Source: Tsuneonella sediminis
GTDB lineage: Bacteria > Pseudomonadota > Alphaproteobacteria > Sphingomonadales > Sphingomonadaceae
Reading direction: 5' to 3'
Assembly: GCF_051912845.1 (NCBI RefSeq)
Contig: NZ_JBNCBU010000001.1
Coordinates: 186,001 to 250,000, forward strand
Length of the DNA stretch: 64,000 nucleotides
In this document: piece after piece, positions 34,254 through 42,995 of the stretch
How the letters are laid out: each line of letters opens with the position of its first letter
How positions within the stretch are numbered: position 1 is the first letter of the stretch
Notes under the pieces: model-generated
What the model was told of the DNA's origin: nothing
Database searches by the model: none
The model's input: only the letters and a program-made list of their open reading frames with translations
Made by a program: the position numbers and the translations under genes

Positions 34254-35624
34254 ATGACCGGGCACGGGGTTGTCCTTGCACGCGCACGAACCGACGCGGA
34301 TGACCGTTTGATCGAAGCGGACGAGCCGCTTGCGGGACTTCAGCGTCGCTGCGGCGGCGAACTGCCCGGCACGGTGGCGGTACCTGCCCTGCTCGAAATC
34401 GTGCGCAAGGCCAGGCGGCTCGGGCTCAGGGTCGCCCGGACGATCGAGGCGCTGGACGGCGACGAGACGGTGCGCGCCTGGGTCGAGATCGACCCCGAAG
34501 GCGAAGCGGGAAGCGGCGGTTGTGCGATTGCGGTCGGCGCCTGGTCCTCGACCCCGCGTGCAACACCCTCGGACGAGGAAGCCACCGCGTTGCGCATCGC
34601 GATCGATCGTGCAGTGGCGGAACTGTCGGCCCGTCTCGATCCCGCGCAGGGGGTGCTCACGGTCGACACGACGGCTTCCGATCTGGCCCAGCTCGTACGC
34701 ACGATGCGCAGCAGGCCGGGCGCACCGTGGACCGAATTCGTCGAGCTGCCGGACCTGTCGCTTCGGCAGCCGGTCCACTGGCGGCTCGTCGACGGGGCGC
34801 GCTGCGTCGTTCCCGGGTCACGCCGGGCCTGGACGGCAACGCTCGTTCCGCTCGGGCGCCCGGACCCCGGTAGCGCGGGTTTCGAACTGCTTCTCGTCGC
34901 CGATTTCCCGCTTCCCGCGCCCGCTCCGCCAATCACGGAAGCGGAACCGTCGACTCCCTCTCTTGGACGCGAGATGACGCCTGTTCTGCGCCAGCCAATC
35001 GCACGGATCATCGCGAATGCAGAGACCATCCGCTCGCGGCTGGCGGGGCCGCTGGCGCCCGAATACAGCAACTACGCCGCCGATATCGCGGCCGCGGGCC
35101 AGCACCTTCTTTCGCTGATCGAGGACCTTTCCGACCTCGAGGTGGTCGAGGCAGAGGACTTTCGCACCGCACCGGACCGGATCGACCTTGCCGATGTAGC
35201 CCGGCGCGCGGTCGGGATCCTTTCGGTGCGCGCGCGTGAGCGAGGGATGCGGCTTGTTCCGCCCGATGACGGGGTCGTGGCTCCGGCGACGGGGGAGTTC
35301 CGCCGGGTTCTCCAGATTCTCCTCAATCTCGTGGGCAACGCAATCGCCTATGCCCCGGAAGGATCGTCGGTGCGTGTCGAGGTTGAAACTGGCGACGGGC
35401 GCGCAATGGCGGCGGTAATCGACGACGGGCCGGGAATAGCGCCGGACCAGATCGAACGCGTGTTCGACAAGTTCGAGCGTCTCGGGCGGGGCGGAGACGG
35501 TGGATCGGGCCTTGGGCTGTATATTTCACGCCGTCTCGCGCGCGCGATGGGCGGCGAACTGACGGTAGACAGCACGCCAAGAGAAGGGGCGCGCTTCACG
35601 CTCGAGTTGCCGCCCGCCGACTGA
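34254..35624 (+). CDS. Histidine-kinase-like protein without the phosphoacceptor histidine
   Basis: The 456-aa soluble protein has a PAS/GAF-like or unknown N-terminal half (1-225), a dimerisation helix pair (about 236-300) and a complete HATPase domain: N box LLNLVGNAIAYA (Asn362), G1 DDGPGIAPD, F box DKFERL and G2 GGSGLGLYI. In the H-box, where S-H-E-L-R-T-P-L is expected, it reads TPVLRQPI, putting Pro243 at the His position. ATP binding should be intact, but autophosphorylation on the usual residue is impossible. No membrane segment is seen. It ends a plus-strand set with the HPt-like and DUF2336-like genes. Confidence 0.82.
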   Translation: MTGHGVVLARARTDADDRLIEADEPLAGLQRRCGGELPGTVAVPALLEIVRKARRLGLRVARTIEALDGDETVRAWVEIDPEGEAGSGGCAIAVGAWSSTPRATPSDEEATALRIAIDRAVAELSARLDPAQGVLTVDTTASDLAQLVRTMRSRPGAPWTEFVELPDLSLRQPVHWRLVDGARCVVPGSRRAWTATLVPLGRPDPGSAGFELLLVADFPLPAPAPPITEAEPSTPSLGREMTPVLRQPIARIIANAETIRSRLAGPLAPEYSNYAADIAAAGQHLLSLIEDLSDLEVVEAEDFRTAPDRIDLADVARRAVGILSVRARERGMRLVPPDDGVVAPATGEFRRVLQILLNLVGNAIAYAPEGSSVRVEVETGDGRAMAAVIDDGPGIAPDQIERVFDKFERLGRGGDGGSGLGLYISRRLARAMGGELTVDSTPREGARFTLELPPAD

Positions 35625-35640
35625 GCGGCGCTCCACCGCG

Positions 35641-35841
35641 TCAGCGGCGCCGGCTTCCCCACCACAACAGAAGCGCGCCGATGATCGCCGTGATCGTGCC
35701 GTAAAGCGCCCACTGACGATCGGCTAGCATGAAGCTCTCTGCGGGCCACATCACCAGGCCAAGGCCCTGAAGCGCCCACAATCCGCCCGACAGGACGAGC
35801 GCGACGCCGAAAATCTGGGCAATCAGCCGCAATGGACGCAT
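35641..35841 (-). CDS. Small two-helix membrane protein
   Basis: The 66-aa product (MRPLRLIAQIFGVALVLSGGLWALQG...) has two hydrophobic segments, 6-24 and 45-61, and a basic end (WWGSRRR), so it is a small inner-membrane protein. It lies 12 nt downstream of gltA on the same strand and may be co-transcribed with it. Family not recognised. Confidence 0.62.
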   Translation of the reverse strand: MRPLRLIAQIFGVALVLSGGLWALQGLGLVMWPAESFMLADRQWALYGTITAIIGALLLWWGSRRR

Positions 35842-35853
35842 CTTTCGCTCCGC

Positions 35854-37140
35854 TTACCGCCGGTCGATCGGGACGTAGTCGCGCTCGGTCGGGCCCGTGT
35901 AGAGCTGGCGCGGGCGACCGATGACCTGGCCGGGATCGGAAATCATCTCGTTCCACTGGGCCACCCAGCCGACGGTGCGGGCAAGGGCGAAAAGCGCGGT
36001 AAACATGGTCGTCGGGAAGCCGATCGCCGAAAGGATGATCCCCGAATAGAAGTCCACGTTGGGAAACAGCTTCTTCTCGATGAAATAGGGATCGCTCAGC
36101 GCAATTTCTTCGAGCTGCAAGGCGGTTTCGAACAGGGGATCGGTGACCTTGAGCGATTCGAAGACTTCGCGCACGGTCTTCTGCATGACCGTCGCCCGCG
36201 GATCATAGTTCTTGTAGACGCGGTGGCCGAACCCCATCAGGCGGAACGGGTCGTTCTTGTCCTTCGCGCGCTCGATGTAATGCGGGATGCGATCGGGCGT
36301 GCCGATCTCGCGCAGCATGTTGAGCGCGGCCTCGTTGGCTCCGCCGTGCGCAGGGCCCCACAGGCATGCAATGCCCGCCGCGATGCAGGCAAACGGGTTT
36401 GCCCCCGATGACCCGGCAAGCCGCACGGTCGAAGTCGAGGCGTTCTGCTCGTGATCGGCATGGAGGATGAAGATCCGGTCCATCGCTTTCTCGACGACCG
36501 GATTGACCTCGTACGGTTCGGCCGGAACGCCGAAGGTCATGCGCAGGAAATTGCCGGTGTAGCTCAGTGAGTTGTCGGGATAGAGGAACGGCTGGCCGAC
36601 TGAATACTTGTACGCCATCGCCGCGATCGTGGGCATCTTCGCGATCAGCCGGTGGCTGGCGATCTTGCGCTGTTCGGGATCCGAGATGTCGGTGCTGTCG
36701 TGATAGAACGCCGAGAGCGCGCCGACCACGCCGCACATGATCGCCATCGGGTGCGCATCGCGGCGAAACCCGCGGTAGAAGGTCATCAGCTGTTCGTGCA
36801 GCATCGTGTGGCGGCTGATCGTGTAACTGAAGTCCTCTAGCTCCTGCTGCGACGGCAGTTCGCCGTTGAGGAGCAGGTAGCTCACCTCCATGAAGCTCGA
36901 ATCCTCCGCGAGCTGACCGATCGGATAACCGCGGTGGAGCAGCACGCCCTCGTCGCCGTCGATGTATGTCAGCGCGCTTTCGCAGCTCGCGGTCGACTTG
37001 TAGCCGGGGTCGTAGGTGAAGGCGCCGGTCTGGCCATACAACTTTCGGATGTCGATAACTTCGGGACCTACGCTACCCTCGAGCACCGGAAGCTCGATGC
37101 TCTTGTTGTCGTAAGTGAGCGTCGCCGCCTTGTCCGCCAT
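35854..37140 (-). CDS. gltA: Citrate synthase (type II)
   Basis: The enzyme condenses oxaloacetate and acetyl-CoA at the entry to the TCA cycle. The 428-aa protein has ILHADHEQNASTSTVRLAGS and MGFGHRVYKNYDPRA with the two catalytic histidines, and the Asp near DVDFYSGII. Length and motifs fit the hexameric NADH-sensitive bacterial type. It follows gltX by 11 nt, forming a gltX-gltA unit. Confidence 0.97.
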   Translation of the reverse strand: MADKAATLTYDNKSIELPVLEGSVGPEVIDIRKLYGQTGAFTYDPGYKSTASCESALTYIDGDEGVLLHRGYPIGQLAEDSSFMEVSYLLLNGELPSQQELEDFSYTISRHTMLHEQLMTFYRGFRRDAHPMAIMCGVVGALSAFYHDSTDISDPEQRKIASHRLIAKMPTIAAMAYKYSVGQPFLYPDNSLSYTGNFLRMTFGVPAEPYEVNPVVEKAMDRIFILHADHEQNASTSTVRLAGSSGANPFACIAAGIACLWGPAHGGANEAALNMLREIGTPDRIPHYIERAKDKNDPFRLMGFGHRVYKNYDPRATVMQKTVREVFESLKVTDPLFETALQLEEIALSDPYFIEKKLFPNVDFYSGIILSAIGFPTTMFTALFALARTVGWVAQWNEMISDPGQVIGRPRQLYTGPTERDYVPIDRR

Positions 37141-37151
37141 GTCCCGTCTCC

Positions 37152-38573
37152 TTAAGATGTGTGGTCCGCGTTGGCGGAACTTGCCTGCGCGTCAAGCCGC
37201 GCAAGGGCTTCATCCCGGCCAAGCAGGGCCAGTACGTCGAAAATCCCCGGGGATGTCGTCGTCCCCGTCAATGCCGCACGCATGGGCTGCGCCAGCTTGC
37301 CGAGTCCCAGCCCCTGTTCCTCGGCGAATGCCTTCAGATTGCTCTCAAGCGCGGCCACCGTCCAGTCGCTTTCGTTCCGAAGACGCGCAGAAATGCTTGC
37401 AAGGAGGACGCGCGCGTCTTCGGTGAGCTGGGCTGCGGCTTTCTCGTCGAGCGAAAGGGGGCGCCGCCTGAAAAGGAATGCCGCGCCCGCGGCGAGTTCG
37501 TGGAGGTCCTTGGCGCGAAGCTTGAGCTGCGGCATGGCTTCGGCAAGCAGCTTTTCATCGGCCTGGACTCCGATCAGCGGAGCGACCAGCGCGGCAAGCC
37601 GCTCGTCGTCTGCCTCGCGAATGTAATGGCCATTGAGGTTGAGCAGCTTCTTGATGTCGAAGCGGCTCGGACTCTTGCCCACGCCGGCCAGGTCGAAAAG
37701 TGCGATCGCCTCCTCGCGGGAGATCTCCTCACGGTCGCCGTGTCCCCAGCCGAGCCGGAGGAGATAATTGAAGACAGCCTCGGGCAGCAGGCCCATCTCG
37801 TCGCGGTAAGCGTCGACACCTACCGCGCCGTGACGCTTGGAGAGCTTCGCGCCGTCCGCGCCAAGGATCATCGGGACATGCGCATATACCGGCACCGTCC
37901 AGCCCATCGCATTCAGGATGACGATCTGGCGGAAGGCATTGTTGAGGTGGTCGTCGCCGCGGATCACGTGTGTGACGCCCATGTCGTGGTCATCGACCAC
38001 CACGGCCAGCATGTAGGTGGGCGTGCCGTCCGACCGGAGCAGGACGAAGTCGTCGATTTCGGAATTGGCGACGGTAACGGTTCCCTGGACCTCGTCGCCG
38101 ATGGTCGTCTCACCCTCGCGCGGGGCCTTGATACGCACGACATAGGGCGCGTCTTCAGGCCAGGCAGAAGGGTCGGCGTCACGCCATTCGCTGTCGATGC
38201 GAAACGTGCGCCGTTCCGCTTGCGCCGTGGCGCGGCGTTCAGCGAGTTCCTCCGAAGTCAGGTAGCAGCGATAGGCCGCCCCTTTTTCCAGCAACTCGTG
38301 CGCAACCGCGGCATGGCGGTCTGACCGTGCGAACTGGAACGTCGGTTCCTCGTCACCCTCGAGGCCGAGCCAGCCCAGGCCGTCGAAGATCGCCGCGATC
38401 GCCGGCTCGGTCGAGCGGGCGCGGTCGGTGTCCTCGATCCGCAGGAGATACTTTCCGCCATGATGGCGGGCGTAGAGCCAGTTGAACAGCGCGGTGCGCG
38501 CGCCCCCGATGTGCAGGAATCCGGTCGGCGATGGAGCAAAGCGTGTGACCACCTTCGCGCTATCGCTTGCCAT
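37152..38573 (-). CDS. gltX: Glutamyl-tRNA synthetase
   Basis: The class I synthetase charges tRNA-Glu. The 473-aa protein has the HIGH-type motif in FAPSPTGFLHIGGART (about 12-27) and the KMSKS-type loop AKLSKRHG at about 240. Alphaproteobacteria often carry two gltX copies, one of which may charge tRNA-Gln for later amidation; which copy this is cannot be told here. It is divergent from comEC. Confidence 0.95.
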   Translation of the reverse strand: MASDSAKVVTRFAPSPTGFLHIGGARTALFNWLYARHHGGKYLLRIEDTDRARSTEPAIAAIFDGLGWLGLEGDEEPTFQFARSDRHAAVAHELLEKGAAYRCYLTSEELAERRATAQAERRTFRIDSEWRDADPSAWPEDAPYVVRIKAPREGETTIGDEVQGTVTVANSEIDDFVLLRSDGTPTYMLAVVVDDHDMGVTHVIRGDDHLNNAFRQIVILNAMGWTVPVYAHVPMILGADGAKLSKRHGAVGVDAYRDEMGLLPEAVFNYLLRLGWGHGDREEISREEAIALFDLAGVGKSPSRFDIKKLLNLNGHYIREADDERLAALVAPLIGVQADEKLLAEAMPQLKLRAKDLHELAAGAAFLFRRRPLSLDEKAAAQLTEDARVLLASISARLRNESDWTVAALESNLKAFAEEQGLGLGKLAQPMRAALTGTTTSPGIFDVLALLGRDEALARLDAQASSANADHTS

Positions 38574-38602
38574 CCGAATTCTCGTCCTTATCCAGTAACT
38601 TC

Positions 38603-40819
38603 ATGGCGATCCGCACAGCGCCGCTGGTTCCCCTGTCCGACGAAGACCGGGAGGGCGAAACGCCCGCCGATGCTGCACTGCAGCGGCCTTGGCGCAAGGC
38701 GCGCGCCTTGTCCAGTGGGGTGGCAAGGGCGGAAGCCTTTCTCGAAGAAGCAGCGTTCGATCGCGCGCCGTGGCTGACCGTGGCGCTCGTAGTCGGGATC
38801 GCGAGCTGGTTCGTACTCCCGGGTCCGGTAGCCTGGCTGGTTCTTACCGGCGCGTCGCTGCTGGTGGCCGTAGCCGCCGCGGCAATCTGGCGCGAGAGCG
38901 GCGAGCGCACGCATCTGCGCCGTGCCGCGATTTCCGTGGGACTGGTGATCGCGTTCGGCGTGACGCTGGTCTGGATCCGCTCCGAAGTGGTGGGGGCACC
39001 GCCGCTCTTGTACCCCAAGACCGAGTGGATCGACGGGCGCGTCCTTGCTCGCGAAGACCAACCGGCAGAAGGACGCGTGAGGCTTACGTTGGCCTATCGC
39101 GATGCGGAGGCGGGTATGGCCCGCAAGGTGCGGGTCAACGTGGCGCCGGACGCACTGCCGGTGGGGGCCGAGGAAGGGGCTCGGGTGCGGCTGCGGGCGC
39201 GCCTGATGCCTCCCGCAGCGCCCCTGGTGCCGGGTGCCTACGACTTTGCGCGGACCGCCTGGTTCGCCGGCCTCTCTGCCACGGGCAGCGTACTGGGCGA
39301 GGTCGAGACGATCGAGGCGGCGCCTGGCGGCGGAACCATCGCCCGCGCCCAGCGCGCGCTGTCCTCCCACGTTCGTTCCCGGCTCGCCGGCTCCGAAGGG
39401 GCCATCGCCGCCGCGTTCGCCAGCGGTGACCGTGGCGGCATCTCCATCGCCGACGAGGAGGCGATGCGAGATTCGGGCCTCACGCACCTCCTGTCGATCA
39501 GCGGAGTGCACGTGAGCGCTGTGATCGCGGCGGCCTATTTCCTCGCCATCCGCCTCCTCGCGCTGTGGCCCTGGCTGGTGCTGCGGGTCCGACTGCCGGT
39601 GGCCGGAGCGTTGATCGGTGCGATTGCGGGGATCGGCTACACGTTGCTTACCGGGGCGGAAGTACCGACGGTGCGAAGCTGCCTCGGTGCCCTGCTCGTC
39701 CTCGCCGCGCTTGCGCTGGGGCGGGAGCCTTTGTCGATGCGAATGGTCGCGGTTGCTGCTTTCGCGGTGCTGGTTGCCTGGCCCGAGGCTCTCGTCGGAC
39801 CGAGCTTCCAGATGAGCTTCGCCGCGGTGATCGCGATCGTTGCGCTGCACGAGGCGGCTCCGGTGCGCGCGTTCCTTGCCGCGCGCGAGGAAAGCTGGTT
39901 TGCACGGACGGGGCGGCGCCTCGCCATCCTCCTCCTGACGGGTCTCGTGATCGAGATCGCGCTGATGCCGATCGTCCTGTTCCACTTTCACCGCGCAGGC
40001 TTCTACGGTGCGTTCGCAAACGTGGTCGCCATTCCGCTGGTGTCATTCATCTCGATGCCGGCGATCGCACTCGCACTGGTGCTCGACCTCTTCGGCGGCG
40101 GCGCGCCGGCCTGGTGGCTCGCGGGAAAATCGCTCGAAGCGCTGCTTGGGATCGCCCGGTTCACCGCCGAACAGCCGGGGGCGGTGCGGCTTATGCCCCA
40201 GATGGGGTGGGGCACCTTCAGCCTTTTCCTTGCCGGTGGAGCGTGGCTTGCGCTGTGGCACGGGCGGGTGCGGATGCTCGGACTGGTTCCGGCGGCGCTC
40301 GCAGCCGGGCTGCTGGTCGCGACCCCGGTTCCCAACCTGCTGGTCGGCAGTGACGGGCGCAATGTCGGCATCGCAGGGGAGGGAGAGCGCTTGCTGGTGC
40401 TGCGCGAGGGGAGGAGCGGCTTCGCCCGTGACAACCTGCTCGAGCTCGCCGGCCAGGAGGGGGTGCCGATACCGCTCGAGCGCTGGTCGGGAGCGCGATG
40501 CAGCCGGGACTTCTGCAGTATCGCGCTCGAACGCGGCGGGCGTGACTGGTTGCTGCTGTTGGCACGAAGCCGGTCGCGGATCGAGGACCGGTCACTCGCG
40601 GCGGCATGCGAGGCGTCGGACATCGTCATCGCGGACCGCTACCTTCCCCGCAGTTGCCGTCCGCGCTGGCTGAAAGCCGACCGGCGCTTCCTGCAGCAGA
40701 GCGGGGGCCTTGCCATCGACCTCGAGGCCCGGCGGATCACTACGGTGGCAAGCGGGCAGGGTTCGCACCCCTGGTGGACGGCGCGGGGGGGCGACCCCCT
40801 GCGCCGGAATCAGTGGTAG
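38603..40819 (+). CDS. comEC: ComEC/Rec2-family DNA uptake channel protein
   Basis: The 738-aa membrane protein belongs to the ComEC/Rec2 family, which moves single-stranded DNA across the inner membrane during transformation. It has an N-terminal helix pair and DUF4131-like beta region (about 60-230), then the Competence domain with its core HLLSISGVHVSAVIAAAYF and multiple helices to about 590. The C-terminal 150 residues do not show the metallo-beta-lactamase HxHxDH motif. ATG 38603 is my choice; TTG 38567 would overlap the divergent gltX start. The 3' end overlaps lexA by 10 nt, tail to tail. No other competence genes are in the window. Confidence 0.87.
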   Translation: MAIRTAPLVPLSDEDREGETPADAALQRPWRKARALSSGVARAEAFLEEAAFDRAPWLTVALVVGIASWFVLPGPVAWLVLTGASLLVAVAAAAIWRESGERTHLRRAAISVGLVIAFGVTLVWIRSEVVGAPPLLYPKTEWIDGRVLAREDQPAEGRVRLTLAYRDAEAGMARKVRVNVAPDALPVGAEEGARVRLRARLMPPAAPLVPGAYDFARTAWFAGLSATGSVLGEVETIEAAPGGGTIARAQRALSSHVRSRLAGSEGAIAAAFASGDRGGISIADEEAMRDSGLTHLLSISGVHVSAVIAAAYFLAIRLLALWPWLVLRVRLPVAGALIGAIAGIGYTLLTGAEVPTVRSCLGALLVLAALALGREPLSMRMVAVAAFAVLVAWPEALVGPSFQMSFAAVIAIVALHEAAPVRAFLAAREESWFARTGRRLAILLLTGLVIEIALMPIVLFHFHRAGFYGAFANVVAIPLVSFISMPAIALALVLDLFGGGAPAWWLAGKSLEALLGIARFTAEQPGAVRLMPQMGWGTFSLFLAGGAWLALWHGRVRMLGLVPAALAAGLLVATPVPNLLVGSDGRNVGIAGEGERLLVLREGRSGFARDNLLELAGQEGVPIPLERWSGARCSRDFCSIALERGGRDWLLLLARSRSRIEDRSLAAACEASDIVIADRYLPRSCRPRWLKADRRFLQQSGGLAIDLEARRITTVASGQGSHPWWTARGGDPLRRNQW

Positions 40820-41505
40820 CGGCGCAGCAAACCTGCGAGCTTGCCCTGAACCTTCACCTCGGCCGCACGGTAGAGCTGCGGCTCGTAAGCGCCGTTCGCG
40901 GGGTCGAGCCGGATCATCCCGTCCTGCCGGCGCAGGAACTTGAGCGTGGCCTCCTCGTCGCGGACGAGCGCCACTACGATCTCTCCGTCGCGGGCGACGT
41001 CGGTGCGCTTCACGAGCGCGAAATCGCCATCGAAGATACCGGCCTCGATCATCGAGTCGCCCGAAACCTCGAGCGCGTAGTGTTCGCCGGGGCCGAGCAG
41101 GGCGGCGGGAACGGGCAGCGTGCTTTGGCCTTCCAGCGCCTCGATCGGCATGCCCGCGGCGATCCGGCCGTGCAGGGGCAGTTCGACGATGTCGTTCGCG
41201 GGCTCGGGCCGCGGGGCGGCCGGCGTGCGGAGCGGAACGACATTGTCGTTCGCGCGCGGAGCCTGTCCGTTGCGGGGAGCGGCCACCGAATCCCCGGGCT
41301 GGCGGATCACTTCGAGCGCGCGTGCGCGGTTCGGCAGGCGGCGGATGAACCCGCGCTCCTCGAGCGCGGAAATGAGCCGGTGCACACCCGACTTGCTCTT
41401 GAGGTCGAGCGCTTCCTTCATCTCCTCGAACGACGGCGAGATGCCGTTTTCCTCGAGGCGAACGGTGATGAATTGCAGAAGTTCACGCTGCTTGGCCGTG
41501 AGCAT
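40810..41505 (-). CDS. lexA: LexA repressor
   Basis: LexA represses the SOS regulon and cleaves itself when RecA is activated. The 231-aa protein has an N-terminal winged helix (1-65, MLTAKQRELLQFITVRLEENG), a linker, the self-cleavage site Ala117-Gly118 in RIAAGMP, nucleophile Ser151 in SGDSMIEAG and general base Lys189 in ATLKFLRR. The start at 41505 gives the standard N-terminus; the longer frame would place the SOS box inside the coding region. A canonical alphaproteobacterial SOS box sits 33 nt upstream, so autoregulation is expected. Confidence 0.97.
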   Translation of the reverse strand: MLTAKQRELLQFITVRLEENGISPSFEEMKEALDLKSKSGVHRLISALEERGFIRRLPNRARALEVIRQPGDSVAAPRNGQAPRANDNVVPLRTPAAPRPEPANDIVELPLHGRIAAGMPIEALEGQSTLPVPAALLGPGEHYALEVSGDSMIEAGIFDGDFALVKRTDVARDGEIVVALVRDEEATLKFLRRQDGMIRLDPANGAYEPQLYRAAEVKVQGKLAGLLRRYH

Positions 41506-41537
41506 GGGCCTATCCCCGACAAACCGTCCCAATCCGG

Positions 41538-41552
41538 GAACGAACGCGGAAC
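41538..41552 (-). promoter_or_regulatory. SOS box (LexA operator) of lexA
   Basis: On the minus strand GTTC-N7-GTTC (CGCGTTC as spacer) is an exact match to the alphaproteobacterial LexA operator. It begins directly after the predicted -10 box and would cover the transcription start, which suits repression. Confidence 0.85.
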
Positions 41553-41580
41553 AATTAGGAAACTTGTTGCGATTCGTCAA
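41552..41580 (-). promoter_or_regulatory. Candidate lexA promoter
   Basis: TTGACG (41580-41575) and TAATTG (41557-41552) are 17 nt apart on the minus strand, within the end of moaC and just upstream of the SOS box. The -35 is a good match; the -10 is weaker. Confidence 0.5.
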
Positions 41581-42064
41581 CCCGCGCAGGAACTGCCTCG
41601 GTCGCGCGCCAGTCGCCGGACTTGCCGCCGGTTTTTTCCAGCAATCGCACAGCTTCGATCACCATGCTCTTGTCGAGCGCCTTGCCCATGTCGTAGATTG
41701 TCAGAAGCGCGACGCAAGCGGCTGTCAACGCTTCCATTTCAACGCCCGTCCGGTCTGTGAGGGAAACCCGCGCCGCAACGGTGACGGCATCGGCCTCGAA
41801 CGTGAAGTCGAGCTTCACGGATTGAAGGGGGAGCGGGTGGCATAGCGGTATGAGTTCGGAGGTCTTCTTGGCCGCCATTATCCCAGCGACCCGCGCCACG
41901 GCGAGAACATCGCCCTTGGGCCCGCTGCCGTCCCGCACGGCACGAAGCGCGGCTGCGCTCATGCGGATCCGTCCGCTGGCGGTGGCGGTCCGCGCCGTGG
42001 CGGACTTCTTGCCGACATCGACCATCCGTGCGGCACCTTTGCTGTCGAGGTGACTGAGTGTCAT
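41555..42064 (-). CDS. moaC: Cyclic pyranopterin monophosphate synthase
   Basis: MoaC works with MoaA to turn GTP into cyclic pyranopterin monophosphate, the first step of molybdenum cofactor synthesis. The 169-aa protein shows MVDVGKKSATARTATASG, KKTSELIPLCHPLPL, SLTDRTGVEMEALTA and YDMGKALDKSM, all typical. It lies between trpC and lexA on the same strand; moeA, often next to it in relatives, is not in the window. The 142-nt gap upstream carries copy 2 of the 25-bp motif. Confidence 0.95.
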   Translation of the reverse strand: MTLSHLDSKGAARMVDVGKKSATARTATASGRIRMSAAALRAVRDGSGPKGDVLAVARVAGIMAAKKTSELIPLCHPLPLQSVKLDFTFEADAVTVAARVSLTDRTGVEMEALTAACVALLTIYDMGKALDKSMVIEAVRLLEKTGGKSGDWRATEAVPARVDESQQVS

Positions 42065-42077
42065 TCACGCTTGTCCG

Positions 42078-42102
42078 TGTCACACATGTCACGCAGTCCA
42101 GG
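42078..42102 (-). repeat. Copy 2 of the 25-bp intergenic motif
   Basis: Read on the minus strand: GGACTGCGTGACA then GTGTGACA, ending 14 nt upstream of the moaC start. It is 22/25 identical to the copy at 6817-6841. TTGCAC stands 17 nt before its second TGTGAC, which would make TGTGAC a poor -10 box for moaC. Confidence 0.55.
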
Positions 42103-42206
42103 TGCAATAACGGCCGCGACCGACGGAAGCAGAGGGCAGGGGGCTGGAAATGCGATAGTCGAGGCCATCGCTCCCCTATGCCACGCCCTGCGGGGTGTAG
42201 GAAAGC

Positions 42207-42995
42207 TCACGGCCGACCAAGCAGCGCGCGCGTGGCAGCGGCGACGTCGTCCTGCCGCATCAGGCTCTCGCCCACCAGGAACGTCCGCACGCCCGCCCTT
42301 GCGAGCCGCGTGCAGTCCGCATGCGTTTCGATGCCGCTCTCGCCCACCAGCAGCGTGCCCTCCGGTGCCAGCGGGGCCAGCCTTTCGGTCGTGCCAAGAT
42401 CGGTGCGGAAAGACCTGAGATCGCGGTTGTTTACCCCGATGAGCCGGGACCGCAGACGCGCTGCGCGTTCCATCTCCGCCTCGTCGTGCACCTCGACCAG
42501 AACGTCCATGCCGCGCTCGAGTGCGGCCGCCTCGATCTCCTCCATGACCGCATCGCCCAGCGCGGCGACGATTATCAGGATCGCATCCGCCCCGATGCTG
42601 CGCGCTTCGGCGACCTGCCAGGGATCGATCATGAAATCCTTGCGCAGCACCGGCAACGTGCAGGCTCTGCGCGCGTCGGCGAGATAATCCTCGTGACCCT
42701 CGAAATAGGGCGCATCGGTCAGCACCGAGAGACATGCCGCGCCGCCCTGCTCGTACGCGACGGCATGTTCGGCGGGACGGAAATCGGCGCGGATGAGCCC
42801 TTTTGAGGGCGAAGCCTTCTTGATTTCGGCGATCAGCGCGAAGCCGTCCGCCACCCGAGATGCCAGCGCATCGCGGAAACCGCGCGGCGCGCTCTGCTCG
42901 CTCGCGAGCCGGTCAAGGTCGGCAACCGTCGCCGTCGCCTTGCGAGCGGCGACCTCCTCACGCTTTGTCGCGCATATCTCGTCGAGCCTGTTCAT
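42207..42995 (-). CDS. trpC: Indole-3-glycerol phosphate synthase
   Basis: The enzyme closes the indole ring from carboxyphenylamino-deoxyribulose phosphate in tryptophan synthesis. The 262-aa TIM barrel has the lysine-bearing IAEIKKASPSKG and VLRKDFMIDPWQVAEA, a Glu-containing strand LVEVHDEAEM, IGVNNRDL and VGESGIET. It overlaps trpD by 4 nt. It is not fused to trpF. Confidence 0.97.
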   Translation of the reverse strand: MNRLDEICATKREEVAARKATATVADLDRLASEQSAPRGFRDALASRVADGFALIAEIKKASPSKGLIRADFRPAEHAVAYEQGGAACLSVLTDAPYFEGHEDYLADARRACTLPVLRKDFMIDPWQVAEARSIGADAILIIVAALGDAVMEEIEAAALERGMDVLVEVHDEAEMERAARLRSRLIGVNNRDLRSFRTDLGTTERLAPLAPEGTLLVGESGIETHADCTRLARAGVRTFLVGESLMRQDDVAAATRALLGRP

